In this document: in pieces, positions 15,941 to 25,234 of the stretch
Layout of the letters: each line of letters opens with the position of its first letter
Numbering within the stretch: position 1 is the stretch's first letter
Assembly: GCF_004784475.1 (NCBI RefSeq)
Contig: NZ_SRRT01000012.1
Span: forward strand, 1 to 64,000
Source: Streptomyces bauhiniae
GTDB lineage: Bacteria > Actinomycetota > Actinomycetes > Streptomycetales > Streptomycetaceae
DNA: 64,000 nucleotides
Reading direction: 5' to 3'
Translations under genes and position numbers: made by a program
Notes under the pieces: model-generated
What the model was told of the DNA's origin: nothing
What the model saw: the letters and a program-made list of their open reading frames with translations, nothing else
The model's database searches: none

Positions 15941-18190
15941 TCACAGTCCAAGCGCATCCACCGCTGCTTGCCGCTGCGGGCTGAGACTGGAGCGGCGGCG
16001 CCGCAGGTTGCTCAGCCACTGTCCCAGCCGTACCTGTTCACCGTTGACCTCTTCGGTGTGCCGCTGGGGGACCTTGAGGTGACCCTCGCGTTCGAGGAAA
16101 AGGCGTGCGGCGGCCAGCCCGCGTTGGAAGGCCCGCTCCCGTGCCGGCAGCGCGAAGTCTTCGGCACGGAACACTGGTGCGTCCGGCATGTCGATTCCCA
16201 AGTTCGTCAGCAGCCGGAGCTGCTCGGGGTGAAGGTCGTCGGTGTGCCGGCGCTGGGTGGTGAGCCACTCCCCCGCTTGCACAGCAGCCGGGTCTTGCTC
16301 CCTCTGCTGACGGGCCGTGTGGTAGGCGCGTTGCCAGGTGATCGGCCAGGGCGGGTTCCACCACCGGTCCAGGGCGGTCAGTGCGGCGGTGCGCTGCAGG
16401 GTGAGGTTGTGGGCGCGGGAGCGTTGGGTGGCGAGCCAGCGGCCGAGAGGAAAGCCGTCGTGGAGGTAGTCGACGGGGGCGGCGAGGTGGCCGTGGTGGC
16501 CGGCGTAGGCGGCAGCGTGAGCCAGTCCCCGGTCGAAGGCCTGCTGGCGGGGGTCCCAGATGATACCGAGGCGTTCGAGGGCGTGGACGCGTGCTTCGTC
16601 GAGGGCGCCGGTGGTGTGGAGGCGGCGTTGCCAGGTGAGCCAGCGGCCGAGGGGGTAGCCGGTGGTGTCTTCGTAGGTCTGGGGGACGTCGAGGTGGTGG
16701 TGGGTGTGGTGGTAGCGGCGGGCGGCTTTGAGGCCGCGGCGCCATTCGGCGCTCTTGGGTGCCAGGACGCGTAGGGAAAGGGCGAGGGCGACTTCCTCTG
16801 CCTGGGTGGGGCGGTCGAAGTGGAGCCAGGCTTCGGGGTCCTGGGGAGGCATGGTGGGGCGGTGGGTGCGGGGATCGGCGAGGCGTGCTTCGAGGCGGTC
16901 GTCGTGGGCGCGCAAGGCTTGGATGGTGTGCCAGAGCGGGGTGTAGGCGTCAGCGCCGAGGAGGTCGTCGGGATTTTCGCCGGGGGTGAGGTAGACGGGG
17001 ACGACGAGGGTGGCCTTCTTGCCGGCTCCGGGGGTCTGGCGGAGGGCGCGGCCGACGGCCTGGACGGTGTCGACGGGGCTGTTCTTGGGGTCGGCGAAGA
17101 CGACGGCGTCGATGGCGGGGACGTCGATGCCTTCACCGAGGACGCGGGCGTTGGACAGTACGGCCGGGGTGTGGGGGTCAGTGTGGGAGGCGAACTCGAG
17201 CAGGAGGCGGCGGCGGACCGGAGGGGCGTGGGTGCCGCTGATCCAGTCCGCCCACAGGCCTTCGGGGCGCAGCTCGGCGGGGAGGGTGGCGGCGGTGTCG
17301 TGCAGGGTGGTGGCGAAGGCGCGGGCGTCGGCGACGCGGTGGTGGAAGGTGAGGATGCGGCGCAGTTGGTGGTCGTGGATGGCGCGCAGGGCGGCGACTT
17401 GGCGGCCGGCCAGGCGTAGTCCGTCGACGCCGGCGCCGGGGCCGGTGGCGAGCCAGTCGCGCAGGTCTTGATCGGTGACGACGGGGACGAGGATCTGGTA
17501 GTCGGCGAGCAGGCCGAGGTCGATGGCGTCGGAGAGGGTGAGCCGGTAGGCGACGGGGCCGAAGAGGGTTTCGTCGTCCATGGAGGCCACGGTCTCGGTG
17601 TCGCCGTCCTGGGCGTCGTCGGGGTTCCAGAGGCGGGGGGTGGCGGTGAGGTAGAGGCGGCGGGCGGCGGGGAGCTGGTCGTCGTGGTGGACGGCGGCCC
17701 AGGCCTTGCCCAGGCGGCCGGCGGTGCGGTGGGCCTCGTCGACGACGACCAGGTCCCAGGCAAGGAGGCCGTGGTCGCGGTGGGCGGCGATGACGGCGGG
17801 CAGGGAGGCGTAGGTGGCGTAGGCGGTGACGGGGCCGGTACGGGAGGGTGTGGCGAGGGCGGTCAGTTCGCCGGGATCGGTGGTCAGCGGGGTGTCGGCG
17901 CCCACTGGTTCGTGGTCGAGGGCCTGGCGTGCTGAGCAGACCGCGATAGCGGCGCCTTTGCGTCCTGCGGTGCGCCATGAACGGATCGTCTGGGACAGCA
18001 GGTCCAGCGTCGGCAGGAGCACCAGTACGCGGCCGCGCGGGGCGATGCGGGCGGTGGTGCGGGCGGCGATCAGGGTCTTGCCCGTGCCGCAAGCGGCGAT
18101 CACGCTCGCGCGGGCGTGGTCGCGGAGCGTGGCGGTCGTGGCGGCGACGGCCTCTTTTTGGTGGGGCCGTAGCTCGATGTCGGGGGCCAT
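15941..18190 (-). CDS. SF2 DEAD/DEAH helicase with helicase-associated repeats
   Basis: In this 749-aa protein, residues 1-430 are an SF2 helicase core: Walker A ACGTGKT near 35, VVVDEAHRT (DEAH) near 150, LTATPR (motif III) and a motif VI QAVGRALRQ. The C-terminal ~300 residues contain at least four copies of the actinobacterial helicase-associated (HA) repeat with the signature G..LG.WL..QR. The start is ATG 18190. This family is common in Streptomyces accessory regions and linear plasmids; the substrate is not known. It lies 71 bp downstream of sbcC in the same orientation and may share its transcript. Confidence 0.85.
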   Translation of the reverse strand: MAPDIELRPHQKEAVAATTATLRDHARASVIAACGTGKTLIAARTTARIAPRGRVLVLLPTLDLLSQTIRSWRTAGRKGAAIAVCSARQALDHEPVGADTPLTTDPGELTALATPSRTGPVTAYATYASLPAVIAAHRDHGLLAWDLVVVDEAHRTAGRLGKAWAAVHHDDQLPAARRLYLTATPRLWNPDDAQDGDTETVASMDDETLFGPVAYRLTLSDAIDLGLLADYQILVPVVTDQDLRDWLATGPGAGVDGLRLAGRQVAALRAIHDHQLRRILTFHHRVADARAFATTLHDTAATLPAELRPEGLWADWISGTHAPPVRRRLLLEFASHTDPHTPAVLSNARVLGEGIDVPAIDAVVFADPKNSPVDTVQAVGRALRQTPGAGKKATLVVPVYLTPGENPDDLLGADAYTPLWHTIQALRAHDDRLEARLADPRTHRPTMPPQDPEAWLHFDRPTQAEEVALALSLRVLAPKSAEWRRGLKAARRYHHTHHHLDVPQTYEDTTGYPLGRWLTWQRRLHTTGALDEARVHALERLGIIWDPRQQAFDRGLAHAAAYAGHHGHLAAPVDYLHDGFPLGRWLATQRSRAHNLTLQRTAALTALDRWWNPPWPITWQRAYHTARQQREQDPAAVQAGEWLTTQRRHTDDLHPEQLRLLTNLGIDMPDAPVFRAEDFALPARERAFQRGLAAARLFLEREGHLKVPQRHTEEVNGEQVRLGQWLSNLRRRRSSLSPQRQAAVDALGL

Positions 18191-18261
18191 GGAGGTGTAG
18201 CGCTCCGTGGGGTCGGCTGGGTGCTCCCGGAGGGCGGGGGTTCCGCTCTCCTGGGTGCAGG

Positions 18262-21200
18262 TTATTCGGCTGCTTCGGTCAGGTGGGCGAGGGTGGAGCC
18301 GGTGGGGCCTTTTCGGACGTGCAGTCGCTGGGTGATGCGGCGGCGTAGTTCGGGGATGTGGCTGATGACGCCGACGGTGCGGTCGTGGGCGCGTAGGGAG
18401 TCCAGGACGTCGAGGACGTTGTGGAGGGTGTCGTCATCGAGGGTGCCGAAGCCTTCATCGATGAAGAGGGTGTCCAGGGGGTTGCCGCCGGCTTCGTGGG
18501 TGACGACGTCGGCCAGGCCGAGGGCGAGGGAGAGGGAGGCGAAGAAGGATTCGCCGCCGGAGAGGGTGTCGGTCTTGCGGGGGCGGCCGGTCCAGGAGTC
18601 GGTGATTTCCAGGCCGAGGCCGGAGCGGGCGCCGTGGGCGGCTTGGTGGTCGGAGTGGCGCAGGGTGTAGCGGCCTTCGGACATCAGGCTCAGGCGGGTG
18701 TTGGCAGCGGCGACGACTTGTTCGAGGCGGGCGGCCAGGACGTAGGCCTCCAGTTGCATGCGGACCCGGGTGCCGGAGGCATTGCCGGTGGCCAGGTCGG
18801 CGAGGTGACGGGCCATGCTGTGGGCCTGCTCGAGTGCTTCCAGGCGTTCGACGACCCCGGCCAGGGTGGTGCTGAGGTCGGTGAGGTCGGTGGTGCGGGC
18901 CCGGGCGGTGCTGGCGGTGGTGACCGCTAGCGCGTGCTGGTCGTCTGCGGCCGTGCGCAGGGCTGTCGCAGCTTCGACGTCGGCGGCCGGCTGGGCTGCT
19001 GCTTCCTGCAGGACGGGGTCGTCGAGGACGGTCTGGTGGGAGGCGCGGGCCTCGCGCCATTGGTTGATCTCTTCCTCCAGTTCGTGGAGGTCCTTGGCGC
19101 TGAGCACGGCTTGTTCAGCGGCAGCGAGGTTGTCGAAGCCCTGGGATGTGGCGGCGGCGGTGGCTTCGCTGGTACGAGTGTGCAGGGTCTGGGTGGCGGT
19201 GGCGGCGGTGCGTGATGCCTCGGCTGCCTGCTCGAGGTGGTCGGCGGTGCGGGTGAGGTCGTCGATGCGGGCCGCCAGGGTGGGGGCGGTGCCGCGGGCG
19301 GCATCGAGTTTCTCGGTGAGCTCTGCTTGCCGCTGGGACAGGGTGTCGTAGCTGGCGTTGCGGGCGGACAGGCCGGCGGTGGCGACACTGTCCTGCTCGG
19401 TCATGGTGATGTGTTCGCGGTCCAGCGCGAGGAGTCCCTCCTCGACGGTCCCGCGGTCTGCGGCACGTTCGAGGGAGTCGGCCAGCTGCGCGGCGAGTGC
19501 CTCGTGTTCGGTCTTGAGGCTGGCCAGCGGGGTGTCGCCGGCTTCGCCGGTGGCACCGGCGGCGTTCTCGCGAAGCTGCTGCAGTTCGGCCGCGATCTTG
19601 TCGCGCTGTTGCTGGGCGCGCTGGTGGGTTTTCTCGGCGGCTTGTTCGTCCTCGCGGGTGGGATGCCCGTCGGGAGCCTGGGCGGGAGCCGGGTGGGAGC
19701 ACGAGCCGCAGACCGGGCATGGTGCGCCGTCGGTGAGGCCAGCGGCGAGTTCGGCGGCCATGCCCTCGGTGCGTCGGCGGCGGATGTCGATGTGGGCCTG
19801 GACTGCCTGTTCGGTTTCCTTCTCGGCGGCGGCCAGGCGCTGCTCGGTAGTGGTGATCTGTGCGAGGTGGGCGTCGCGGCGTTCGGCGGCCGCGACGCGG
19901 CCGTTGAGGATGTCGAGCTGGGTCTGGTGGCGGCGGCTTTCTTCCTCGGCCTGGCGGGCGGCTTCACGGCGGGCTTGGAGGGTGGTGCGCTGGGTGGTCT
20001 CCTGCTCAAGCCAGTCGCGGGCGGTGCGCTGCTGGACGGTGAAGTCCTGCCGTTCGGCGTCGATGCGCTTCAGATCGGCGGTAAGCTGGTGGAGGGTGGT
20101 TTCCTCGGGAAGCAGGGTGTTTAGCACGGCGATGTCGTCGCGCGTGCGCTGCCCGGCCGCGGCGAGGTCGGCGGCCGGGAGCGTGGCGTGTTCGGAAAGC
20201 AGCGGGGTGCGTGCGGCGTTTTCGAGTTCCTGGGCTCGGGTGTGGTCGGTGCGGGCGGTGCTGACGGTGTGGAGCAGCGGTGCCAGTTGCTGGGCGCGCC
20301 GGGCTTGTTCCCGGCGCCGGCTGAGGGTTTGTTGGTGGGGGGTCTGTTCATCCAACCGGTCGAACTGGGTGCGGGCGGTGGCGTGGGTGGTCTGCCGGGC
20401 GTGCAGTTCGCGGGTGGCGGCTTCCAGTTTCTGGTGGGTGAGCTGGTTCTTTTTCGCGTTCTCGGCCTCGGCCTGGGCGGTGGCAGCGTCGGCCTGGCTG
20501 GCCTGGATGAGGTCTTGGGCCCAGGCCAGTGCGGGGCCGGTCAGGGCGTGCGCGGCGTCGGGGGTGGGGGCGTCGTACTGCGATTTCAGGTCCGGGCCGG
20601 CGGCCTGGTGGATGCGGGCCGCCAGGTGCAGCACCTCGTCGCGGGCGGCGTCGCGGCTCTTCTGGGTGGTGCGGCTGTGGTCGTTCAGCCAGCGTTCGAT
20701 GAAGGCGTACCGGTCGCTGTGGAAGAGCTTGCCGAGGAGTTCGCGGCGCTTGCCGGCATCGGCGTAGAGGAACTTGGTGAACTCGTTCTGGGGCAGGAGC
20801 ACCACCTGGCAGAACTGGGTCCGGCTCATGCCGAGCAGGTCCTTGATCTCCTTGCCGGCCTCTTGGTGGGACTTGCTGGAGGCCTCCCAGTGGCCCTGTC
20901 CCAGGGCATCGGTCGTGAACCGGCTGAGCCGGGTCTCGGCCTTCTGGACGGTGTCACCCGTGCCGTTCCTCTTGGGGCGCGTCTGCTGGGGGACGCGCTC
21001 GATAAGCAGCCGCTGGCCGGCGATGGTGACGTCCAGGGTGACCTGGGTGAGCAGGTCGGCCGGGGCATGGTGGCTGCGCAGCATCAGGTCGCGGTCGACC
21101 GGGGGTTCGCCGTACAGGGCGAAGCAGATGGCGGTGAACAGGGTGCTCTTCCCGGCGCCGGTGTCGCCGTGCAGGAGGAACAGGCCGTCGGCGGTCAGGG

Positions 21201-21270
21201 CGTCGAAGTCGACGGTGTGGGTGCCGGCGAAGGGGCCGAAGGCCTGCAGGGTGAGGCGGTGCAGGCGCAT
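18262..21270 (-). CDS. sbcC: SbcC, SMC-like ATPase subunit of the SbcCD nuclease
   Basis: This 1002-aa protein begins MRLHRLTLQAFGPFAGTHTV with Walker A HGDTGAGKST at ~35. Two long coiled-coil arms meet at a central zinc-hook motif (CPVCGSCSHP near residue 520). The C-terminal ABC signature (LSGGESF) and Walker B (DTLFIDEGFG) follow. Together with SbcD it cleaves DNA hairpins and blocked ends. The ATG overlaps the sbcD stop in TGATG. Streptomyces normally carries sbcCD in the core genome, so this may be an accessory copy. Hairpin cleavage would be relevant to the palindromic DNA at the window start, but that link is only a guess. Confidence 0.93.
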   Translation of the reverse strand: MRLHRLTLQAFGPFAGTHTVDFDALTADGLFLLHGDTGAGKSTLFTAICFALYGEPPVDRDLMLRSHHAPADLLTQVTLDVTIAGQRLLIERVPQQTRPKRNGTGDTVQKAETRLSRFTTDALGQGHWEASSKSHQEAGKEIKDLLGMSRTQFCQVVLLPQNEFTKFLYADAGKRRELLGKLFHSDRYAFIERWLNDHSRTTQKSRDAARDEVLHLAARIHQAAGPDLKSQYDAPTPDAAHALTGPALAWAQDLIQASQADAATAQAEAENAKKNQLTHQKLEAATRELHARQTTHATARTQFDRLDEQTPHQQTLSRRREQARRAQQLAPLLHTVSTARTDHTRAQELENAARTPLLSEHATLPAADLAAAGQRTRDDIAVLNTLLPEETTLHQLTADLKRIDAERQDFTVQQRTARDWLEQETTQRTTLQARREAARQAEEESRRHQTQLDILNGRVAAAERRDAHLAQITTTEQRLAAAEKETEQAVQAHIDIRRRRTEGMAAELAAGLTDGAPCPVCGSCSHPAPAQAPDGHPTREDEQAAEKTHQRAQQQRDKIAAELQQLRENAAGATGEAGDTPLASLKTEHEALAAQLADSLERAADRGTVEEGLLALDREHITMTEQDSVATAGLSARNASYDTLSQRQAELTEKLDAARGTAPTLAARIDDLTRTADHLEQAAEASRTAATATQTLHTRTSEATAAATSQGFDNLAAAEQAVLSAKDLHELEEEINQWREARASHQTVLDDPVLQEAAAQPAADVEAATALRTAADDQHALAVTTASTARARTTDLTDLSTTLAGVVERLEALEQAHSMARHLADLATGNASGTRVRMQLEAYVLAARLEQVVAAANTRLSLMSEGRYTLRHSDHQAAHGARSGLGLEITDSWTGRPRKTDTLSGGESFFASLSLALGLADVVTHEAGGNPLDTLFIDEGFGTLDDDTLHNVLDVLDSLRAHDRTVGVISHIPELRRRITQRLHVRKGPTGSTLAHLTEAAE

Positions 21271-22469
21271 CAGACGGTTTCCTTCTGCAGTTCGTTCACG
21301 CGGGCGGCGTCGACGGCCTGCTGGAGCAGGGCGTGTTCGTCGGGCGTGGGGGCGGTGCCGCGCATGTCGGTGATGAAGTCGCCGGCGATGTCGAGTTCGC
21401 TGCGGCCGCGGAGGCGTTCGGTGTAGGTGGGGGTGTCCGTGGCCTGGGCGGGGATGAAGGCCCGCTCGTGCTTGAGGCTGAGCGTGTCGGGGAAGCGGCG
21501 GCGTAGCCGGGCCATGGCCTCGAAGGGCAGGGCTGTGTCGGTGAGGGTGACCTCGAGCCAGGCGTCCTTCAAGTGTTCGTGGGCGGGCTGGGTGAGAAGG
21601 TCCTCGAGGAGGCCTTCGACGCGTTCCAGGCGGTGAGGGGTCGGGCAGTCGAGGCGCCTGACGGCGGGAGCAGTGCCGGAGGAGGTGAGGTCGACCAGGG
21701 TGCAGGACTTGGTGTGGGTGGCCTCGGAGAAGGAGTAGGGCAGCGGGGAGCCGCTGTAGTGGACTCGGTCGGTGACCTTCTGGGGGCCGTGGAGGTGGCC
21801 GAGGGCGACGTAGTCGATGCCGTCGAAGACGTCCGCGCCGACGTGGGCGATACCGCCGACGCTGAGGTCGCGTTCGCTGTCGGACTCCGTCACCTGCTGG
21901 TCTTCGCTCTGGCCGCTGCCGGGGGTGACGAAGGCGTGGGCGATGACCACCGAGCGGGTTCCGGCCGGCTGGTGGTGGGTGAGGTCGCTGTGGATCCTGT
22001 CCAGGGCTGCGGTCAGCACCGCGTGGTGGGAGGTGGCTTCTGCCTCCAGCTGGGTGCGGACCATCGACGGCTCGAGGTAGGGGATGCCGTACACGGCGAC
22101 CGGGCCGTCGGTGTCGTCGAGGAGGACCGGGACGTCGCAGGTGGCGGGATCGGTGCGCAGATGGATCCTGGCGCGGGCGAAGAGGCCAGATCCGACACCG
22201 AGGCGGTGGGCCGAGTCGTGATTTCCGCTGATCATGATGATCGGTACGTCGAGGTCAGCGAGCTGGTGCAGGGCGCGGTTGAACAGGCGCACGGCGTCCA
22301 GACTGGGGATGGCCCGGTCGTAGAGGTCGCCGGCCACGAGGATGGCGTCGGCGTTCTCGCTCCGAGCTGTGTCGACCAGATGGTCGAGGAAGGCTTCCTG
22401 GGCGGGGATCAGGTCTTTTGTGTGGAACCGGCGGCCCAGGTGCCAGTCCGAAGTGTGCAAGAACCGCAT
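21270..22469 (-). CDS. sbcD: SbcD, Mre11-like exonuclease subunit
   Basis: This 399-aa product starts at ATG 22469 with MRFLHTSDWHLGR. It has all the calcineurin-like phosphoesterase motifs of Mre11/SbcD: DWHLG, GDLYD, GNHDS, and the late GHLHG. In-frame sequence upstream of 22469 has no metallophosphatase character. The stop overlaps sbcC. It supplies the Mn-dependent nuclease activity of SbcCD. Confidence 0.93.
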   Translation of the reverse strand: MRFLHTSDWHLGRRFHTKDLIPAQEAFLDHLVDTARSENADAILVAGDLYDRAIPSLDAVRLFNRALHQLADLDVPIIMISGNHDSAHRLGVGSGLFARARIHLRTDPATCDVPVLLDDTDGPVAVYGIPYLEPSMVRTQLEAEATSHHAVLTAALDRIHSDLTHHQPAGTRSVVIAHAFVTPGSGQSEDQQVTESDSERDLSVGGIAHVGADVFDGIDYVALGHLHGPQKVTDRVHYSGSPLPYSFSEATHTKSCTLVDLTSSGTAPAVRRLDCPTPHRLERVEGLLEDLLTQPAHEHLKDAWLEVTLTDTALPFEAMARLRRRFPDTLSLKHERAFIPAQATDTPTYTERLRGRSELDIAGDFITDMRGTAPTPDEHALLQQAVDAARVNELQKETV

Positions 22470-22614
22470 GGGGACAGACCGTAACCACTGTGGGGCCAGC
22501 TGCGGGAGGTTTTCCTGATAAACGACGTTCTGCAGGGGGTGTGCGGTGTCTGTGGTGAACGGTTTCTCCGCCTGCGGCGCTGCGGGCTTGCGGCTGCTGT
22601 GTGCCACCGGGTGA

Positions 22615-22637
22615 TTGTCAGTGGCAGGCGGCAAGAT
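22615..22637 (+). promoter_or_regulatory. RecA-NDp/PafBC-type promoter
   Basis: TTGTCAGTG (22615-22623) is perfect. The 8-base spacer is followed by CAAGAT, which has one mismatch to TANNNT. It points to the small gene at 22663 and lies in the divergent interval upstream of sbcD. Confidence 0.7.
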
Positions 22638-22662
22638 GGGAGGCAGGGGGAAGGAGGATGTG

Positions 22663-22875
22663 ATGTCGTTATCGCGTTCTACCAGTCCGGGATCCACCGT
22701 TGCACCGGGCGGGTGCCGCTGGTGTGGAATTGAGGCGCGCGGGCATGGCCGGCAGCACGTCGTGGGGGTGGGCTGGCATGTCTGGACGGCGCCGACGCTG
22801 CAGCAGCGCAAGGAGCGGATGCTGCAGCGGCGCGCGGTGAGGCCGGTCAGGAAGCCAGGGCCCGGAGGTCGCTGA
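22663..22875 (+). CDS. Small CxxC protein (70 aa)
   Basis: ATG 22663 has an excellent ribosome-binding site, AAGGAGG, 5 bases upstream, and a damage-type promoter about 40 bp upstream. The product contains CRWCG followed by a basic, Gln/Arg-rich helix (TLQQRKERMLQRR). It may be a small nucleic-acid-binding or regulatory protein. Its 3' end overlaps the convergent OLD gene by 29 bp. I do not recognise the family. Confidence 0.7.
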   Translation: MSLSRSTSPGSTVAPGGCRWCGIEARGHGRQHVVGVGWHVWTAPTLQQRKERMLQRRAVRPVRKPGPGGR

Positions 22876-24670
22876 AGGCCTTGGTCAGCTGCGAGGGGAC
22901 GTCTTCGCGGGTTTTGAGGGTGGTGACCAGGCCGTAGAGCATGTCGTCCTTGCCGTCGGGGCTGGTGTGCTCCGCCTGTTCTTTGATCATGGTCAGGAGG
23001 TGGGCGCTGAACTTGCCGCCGCGGTGTGCTGTGAAGTCCTCCGCGGTCCACCGGACGCCTGCGGGGCGCATCCAGTGGGTGTTGGCGGCCGTGGCCCACT
23101 GGTCGTCGGTGAAGAGTTCCTCGAGTTCGTTGAACCCGTCTGCCTCGCCGATCCAGGTGACCTGGGTGTCAAGGTCGAGTCCGGCCTTGATCAGTCTTTC
23201 CGTCCTGAAGTGCTTGTTGGCGCGGCTGTCAGCGTCGACCATCAGCATGACGGTGCGGCGGTTCTTGACCAGGTACCCGGCCAGGCGGAGGGCGCCTTCG
23301 TTGTTGCCGCAGGCCCACAGGGCGATGCCCGCCGCCTGCAGCGGCAGGCCCTGGGAGAGGCGGAACAGCAGCGGCAGGCACTGCTGTTCCGTGGGGCCCT
23401 CGACGGCGAGGAAGCACCGTTCGTGCAGCAGGACGGAGTTGCGCAGTCCCACGGCGGAGGCGATCTGTCCGAGGTGGAAGTCGATCCCTTCGTGGGACTG
23501 GTCCGTGAGACGTTCGACGATGGTGCGGCCGTTGTCGCCGAGGCGGAGATGGACGACGTCGGCGATGTCGACGCCGTCGATGAGGTTCATCGAGTGGGTG
23601 GCGACGACGACGCTGACGTGGGGCAGGGCGCACTGTTTGCGGATGATGTCCATGACGGTGCGCTGGTGGCGGTAGTCCAGGTGCGTGTCGGGCTCGTCGT
23701 AGACGACAATCGTCTGGGTCGGCTCGGCGTCGCTCCCCTCCCCCGTGACGAGTTCGCTGTTCTCGAGCAGGTTGCTGGTCCATTCCCATACCGCGAGCGC
23801 GATCCGGCGATTGCTGCCCTGCCCGGAGCGGGTGAGGTCCACCGGCTCTCCGTCGGCCTTGGAGACTTCCAAGGGGGCGCGCTTGAAGCCGCCCTTGAAG
23901 GAGACCTCGGGCCTGACCTGCACGCCCACGAACTCCCGGCAGTGCTGGCGGATGTGCCGGCACAGGGAGTCGGCTTCCTTCTCCAGGCGCTGGACGATCT
24001 CCGTTTCGATCTCCCGGACCCGGCCCTGGAACGTGTCATCCTCCAGGTAGGTTTCGTAGCAGCTGCTCAGCGCGGTACGCACCGCGTCGTCGGGCCTCTC
24101 GTCCTTACCTCCGAACGGCAGCAGGCGCGGCAGACGCTCTTGGAGCTCCTTGGGCAGCGGCTGCCACTGCTCCACCTGCGGCGCGGTGGCCGCGTAGGCG
24201 GTGAGGGCCTGCAGCAGGTCGCCTCTGAGGGGGCCGTCCGGGAAGACTGACAACTCGGCTGCCAGCTCGGCGAGCTGGCCCTTCAGTAGGCGGCTCATGT
24301 CGTGGAGCCGGCTGTCGGCCGGCCGGGAACCGAAGAACTGCCACTGGGCCGGCTGGCCCTCTTCGGAGATACGGCGGATCCGGACCGTCTGCGGCAGGCC
24401 GGTAGCGGACTGTTCCATGGCATCGAGGCGGAAATCCCCTTCAACCGAAGTGCTGGAGCAACGGCGGCCGCCTGCGGATCCTTCCGCCTGCTCGTAGGTG
24501 CGGTCCTCGCCTGTCAGCCGGTGCTCGCCCAGCAGAAAAGCCAGCGCTGTCAGTACGGCGCTCTTCCCGCCGTCGTTGTGGCCGGCCAGAATCGTCGGAC
24601 TGCTGACCGGGATGTCCTCGATGCGGGCCAGGGAACGGAAGCCGCGGGCGGAAAAGCGGGTGAGGTACAC
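22847..24670 (-). CDS. OLD-family ATPase with TOPRIM nuclease domain
   Basis: This 607-aa protein begins with an RecF/ABC-like ATPase (TRFSARGFRSLARI, Walker A GHNDGGKS near 31-38; signature-type SGQGSNRRI; Walker B VVYDEPDTH). A C-terminal TOPRIM nuclease follows, with the catalytic Glu in FLAVEGPTEQQC and the Asp pair in LMVDADS. OLD proteins are DNA nickases/nucleases in phage defence; GajA of Gabija belongs here. A UvrD-like helicase lies 3.8 kb away beyond the methylase gene rather than adjacent, so I do not call this Gabija. Confidence 0.87.
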   Translation of the reverse strand: MYLTRFSARGFRSLARIEDIPVSSPTILAGHNDGGKSAVLTALAFLLGEHRLTGEDRTYEQAEGSAGGRRCSSTSVEGDFRLDAMEQSATGLPQTVRIRRISEEGQPAQWQFFGSRPADSRLHDMSRLLKGQLAELAAELSVFPDGPLRGDLLQALTAYAATAPQVEQWQPLPKELQERLPRLLPFGGKDERPDDAVRTALSSCYETYLEDDTFQGRVREIETEIVQRLEKEADSLCRHIRQHCREFVGVQVRPEVSFKGGFKRAPLEVSKADGEPVDLTRSGQGSNRRIALAVWEWTSNLLENSELVTGEGSDAEPTQTIVVYDEPDTHLDYRHQRTVMDIIRKQCALPHVSVVVATHSMNLIDGVDIADVVHLRLGDNGRTIVERLTDQSHEGIDFHLGQIASAVGLRNSVLLHERCFLAVEGPTEQQCLPLLFRLSQGLPLQAAGIALWACGNNEGALRLAGYLVKNRRTVMLMVDADSRANKHFRTERLIKAGLDLDTQVTWIGEADGFNELEELFTDDQWATAANTHWMRPAGVRWTAEDFTAHRGGKFSAHLLTMIKEQAEHTSPDGKDDMLYGLVTTLKTREDVPSQLTKAFSDLRALAS

Positions 24671-25234
24671 AGTCGAGGTGCTCCGAATCTCCCCATCCCC
24701 GGCCGGTAAGGGGTGACGTGCGGTGTTGGGCGGGCAGAAGGGGCGCTCGGGACGCCAGCGCAGAGGGTCATACTAGAGGCATCCCTCACAACACCCGCAC
24801 ACTTTCCACCACTTGTACCGGCTTGCCGCTCGGATGCCGTTGCAGAGCAGGTGCAGTTTCCTCGTTGCCGGTCGTCTCGGCGGATCGTGCAACTGCCGGT
24901 GATACGCAGCGTGTGGCAGTTTTCCGGGCCGGCAGGACTTGCCACTCTGGACTGGCCGCTGAAGGCAGAGCGGTCGCAGGGCGGCAATGGCCCGCTGATG
25001 ACGTGTCGACGTCGATGGCCCGCACACGGGTCGGGCCCCACGCGCTTGGGCAGCCATGCCTCGGCGAAGGCTCGAGATCCGGCCCGCTCGTGTGCTGGCG
25101 CCGCTGCCGGGCCTGGGCAAAACATGCACGGTCAGCACGCTCTTGGGTAATAGGGCGTTCGTGGCGCACGCGCCCGCCGCTTTACCGGGATACGACACCG
25201 GGCCCTGGACAGCGCGGATAGTCTCCGATGCGTG
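24671..25234. other. Divergent intergenic region between the OLD and methylase genes
   Basis: This holds the promoters of two divergent genes. A minus-strand -10-like TAGTAT near 24770 could serve the OLD gene, and a plus-strand TAGTCT near 25219 could serve the methylase. Open frames crossing the region are not protein-like. No repeats or hairpins stood out. Confidence 0.5.

Noticed and set aside
24671..25234. RecA-NDp-like promoter for the OLD gene (TTGTGAGGG then TAGTAT)
   Set aside because: Two mismatches in the -35 half and a 7-base rather than 8-base spacer.
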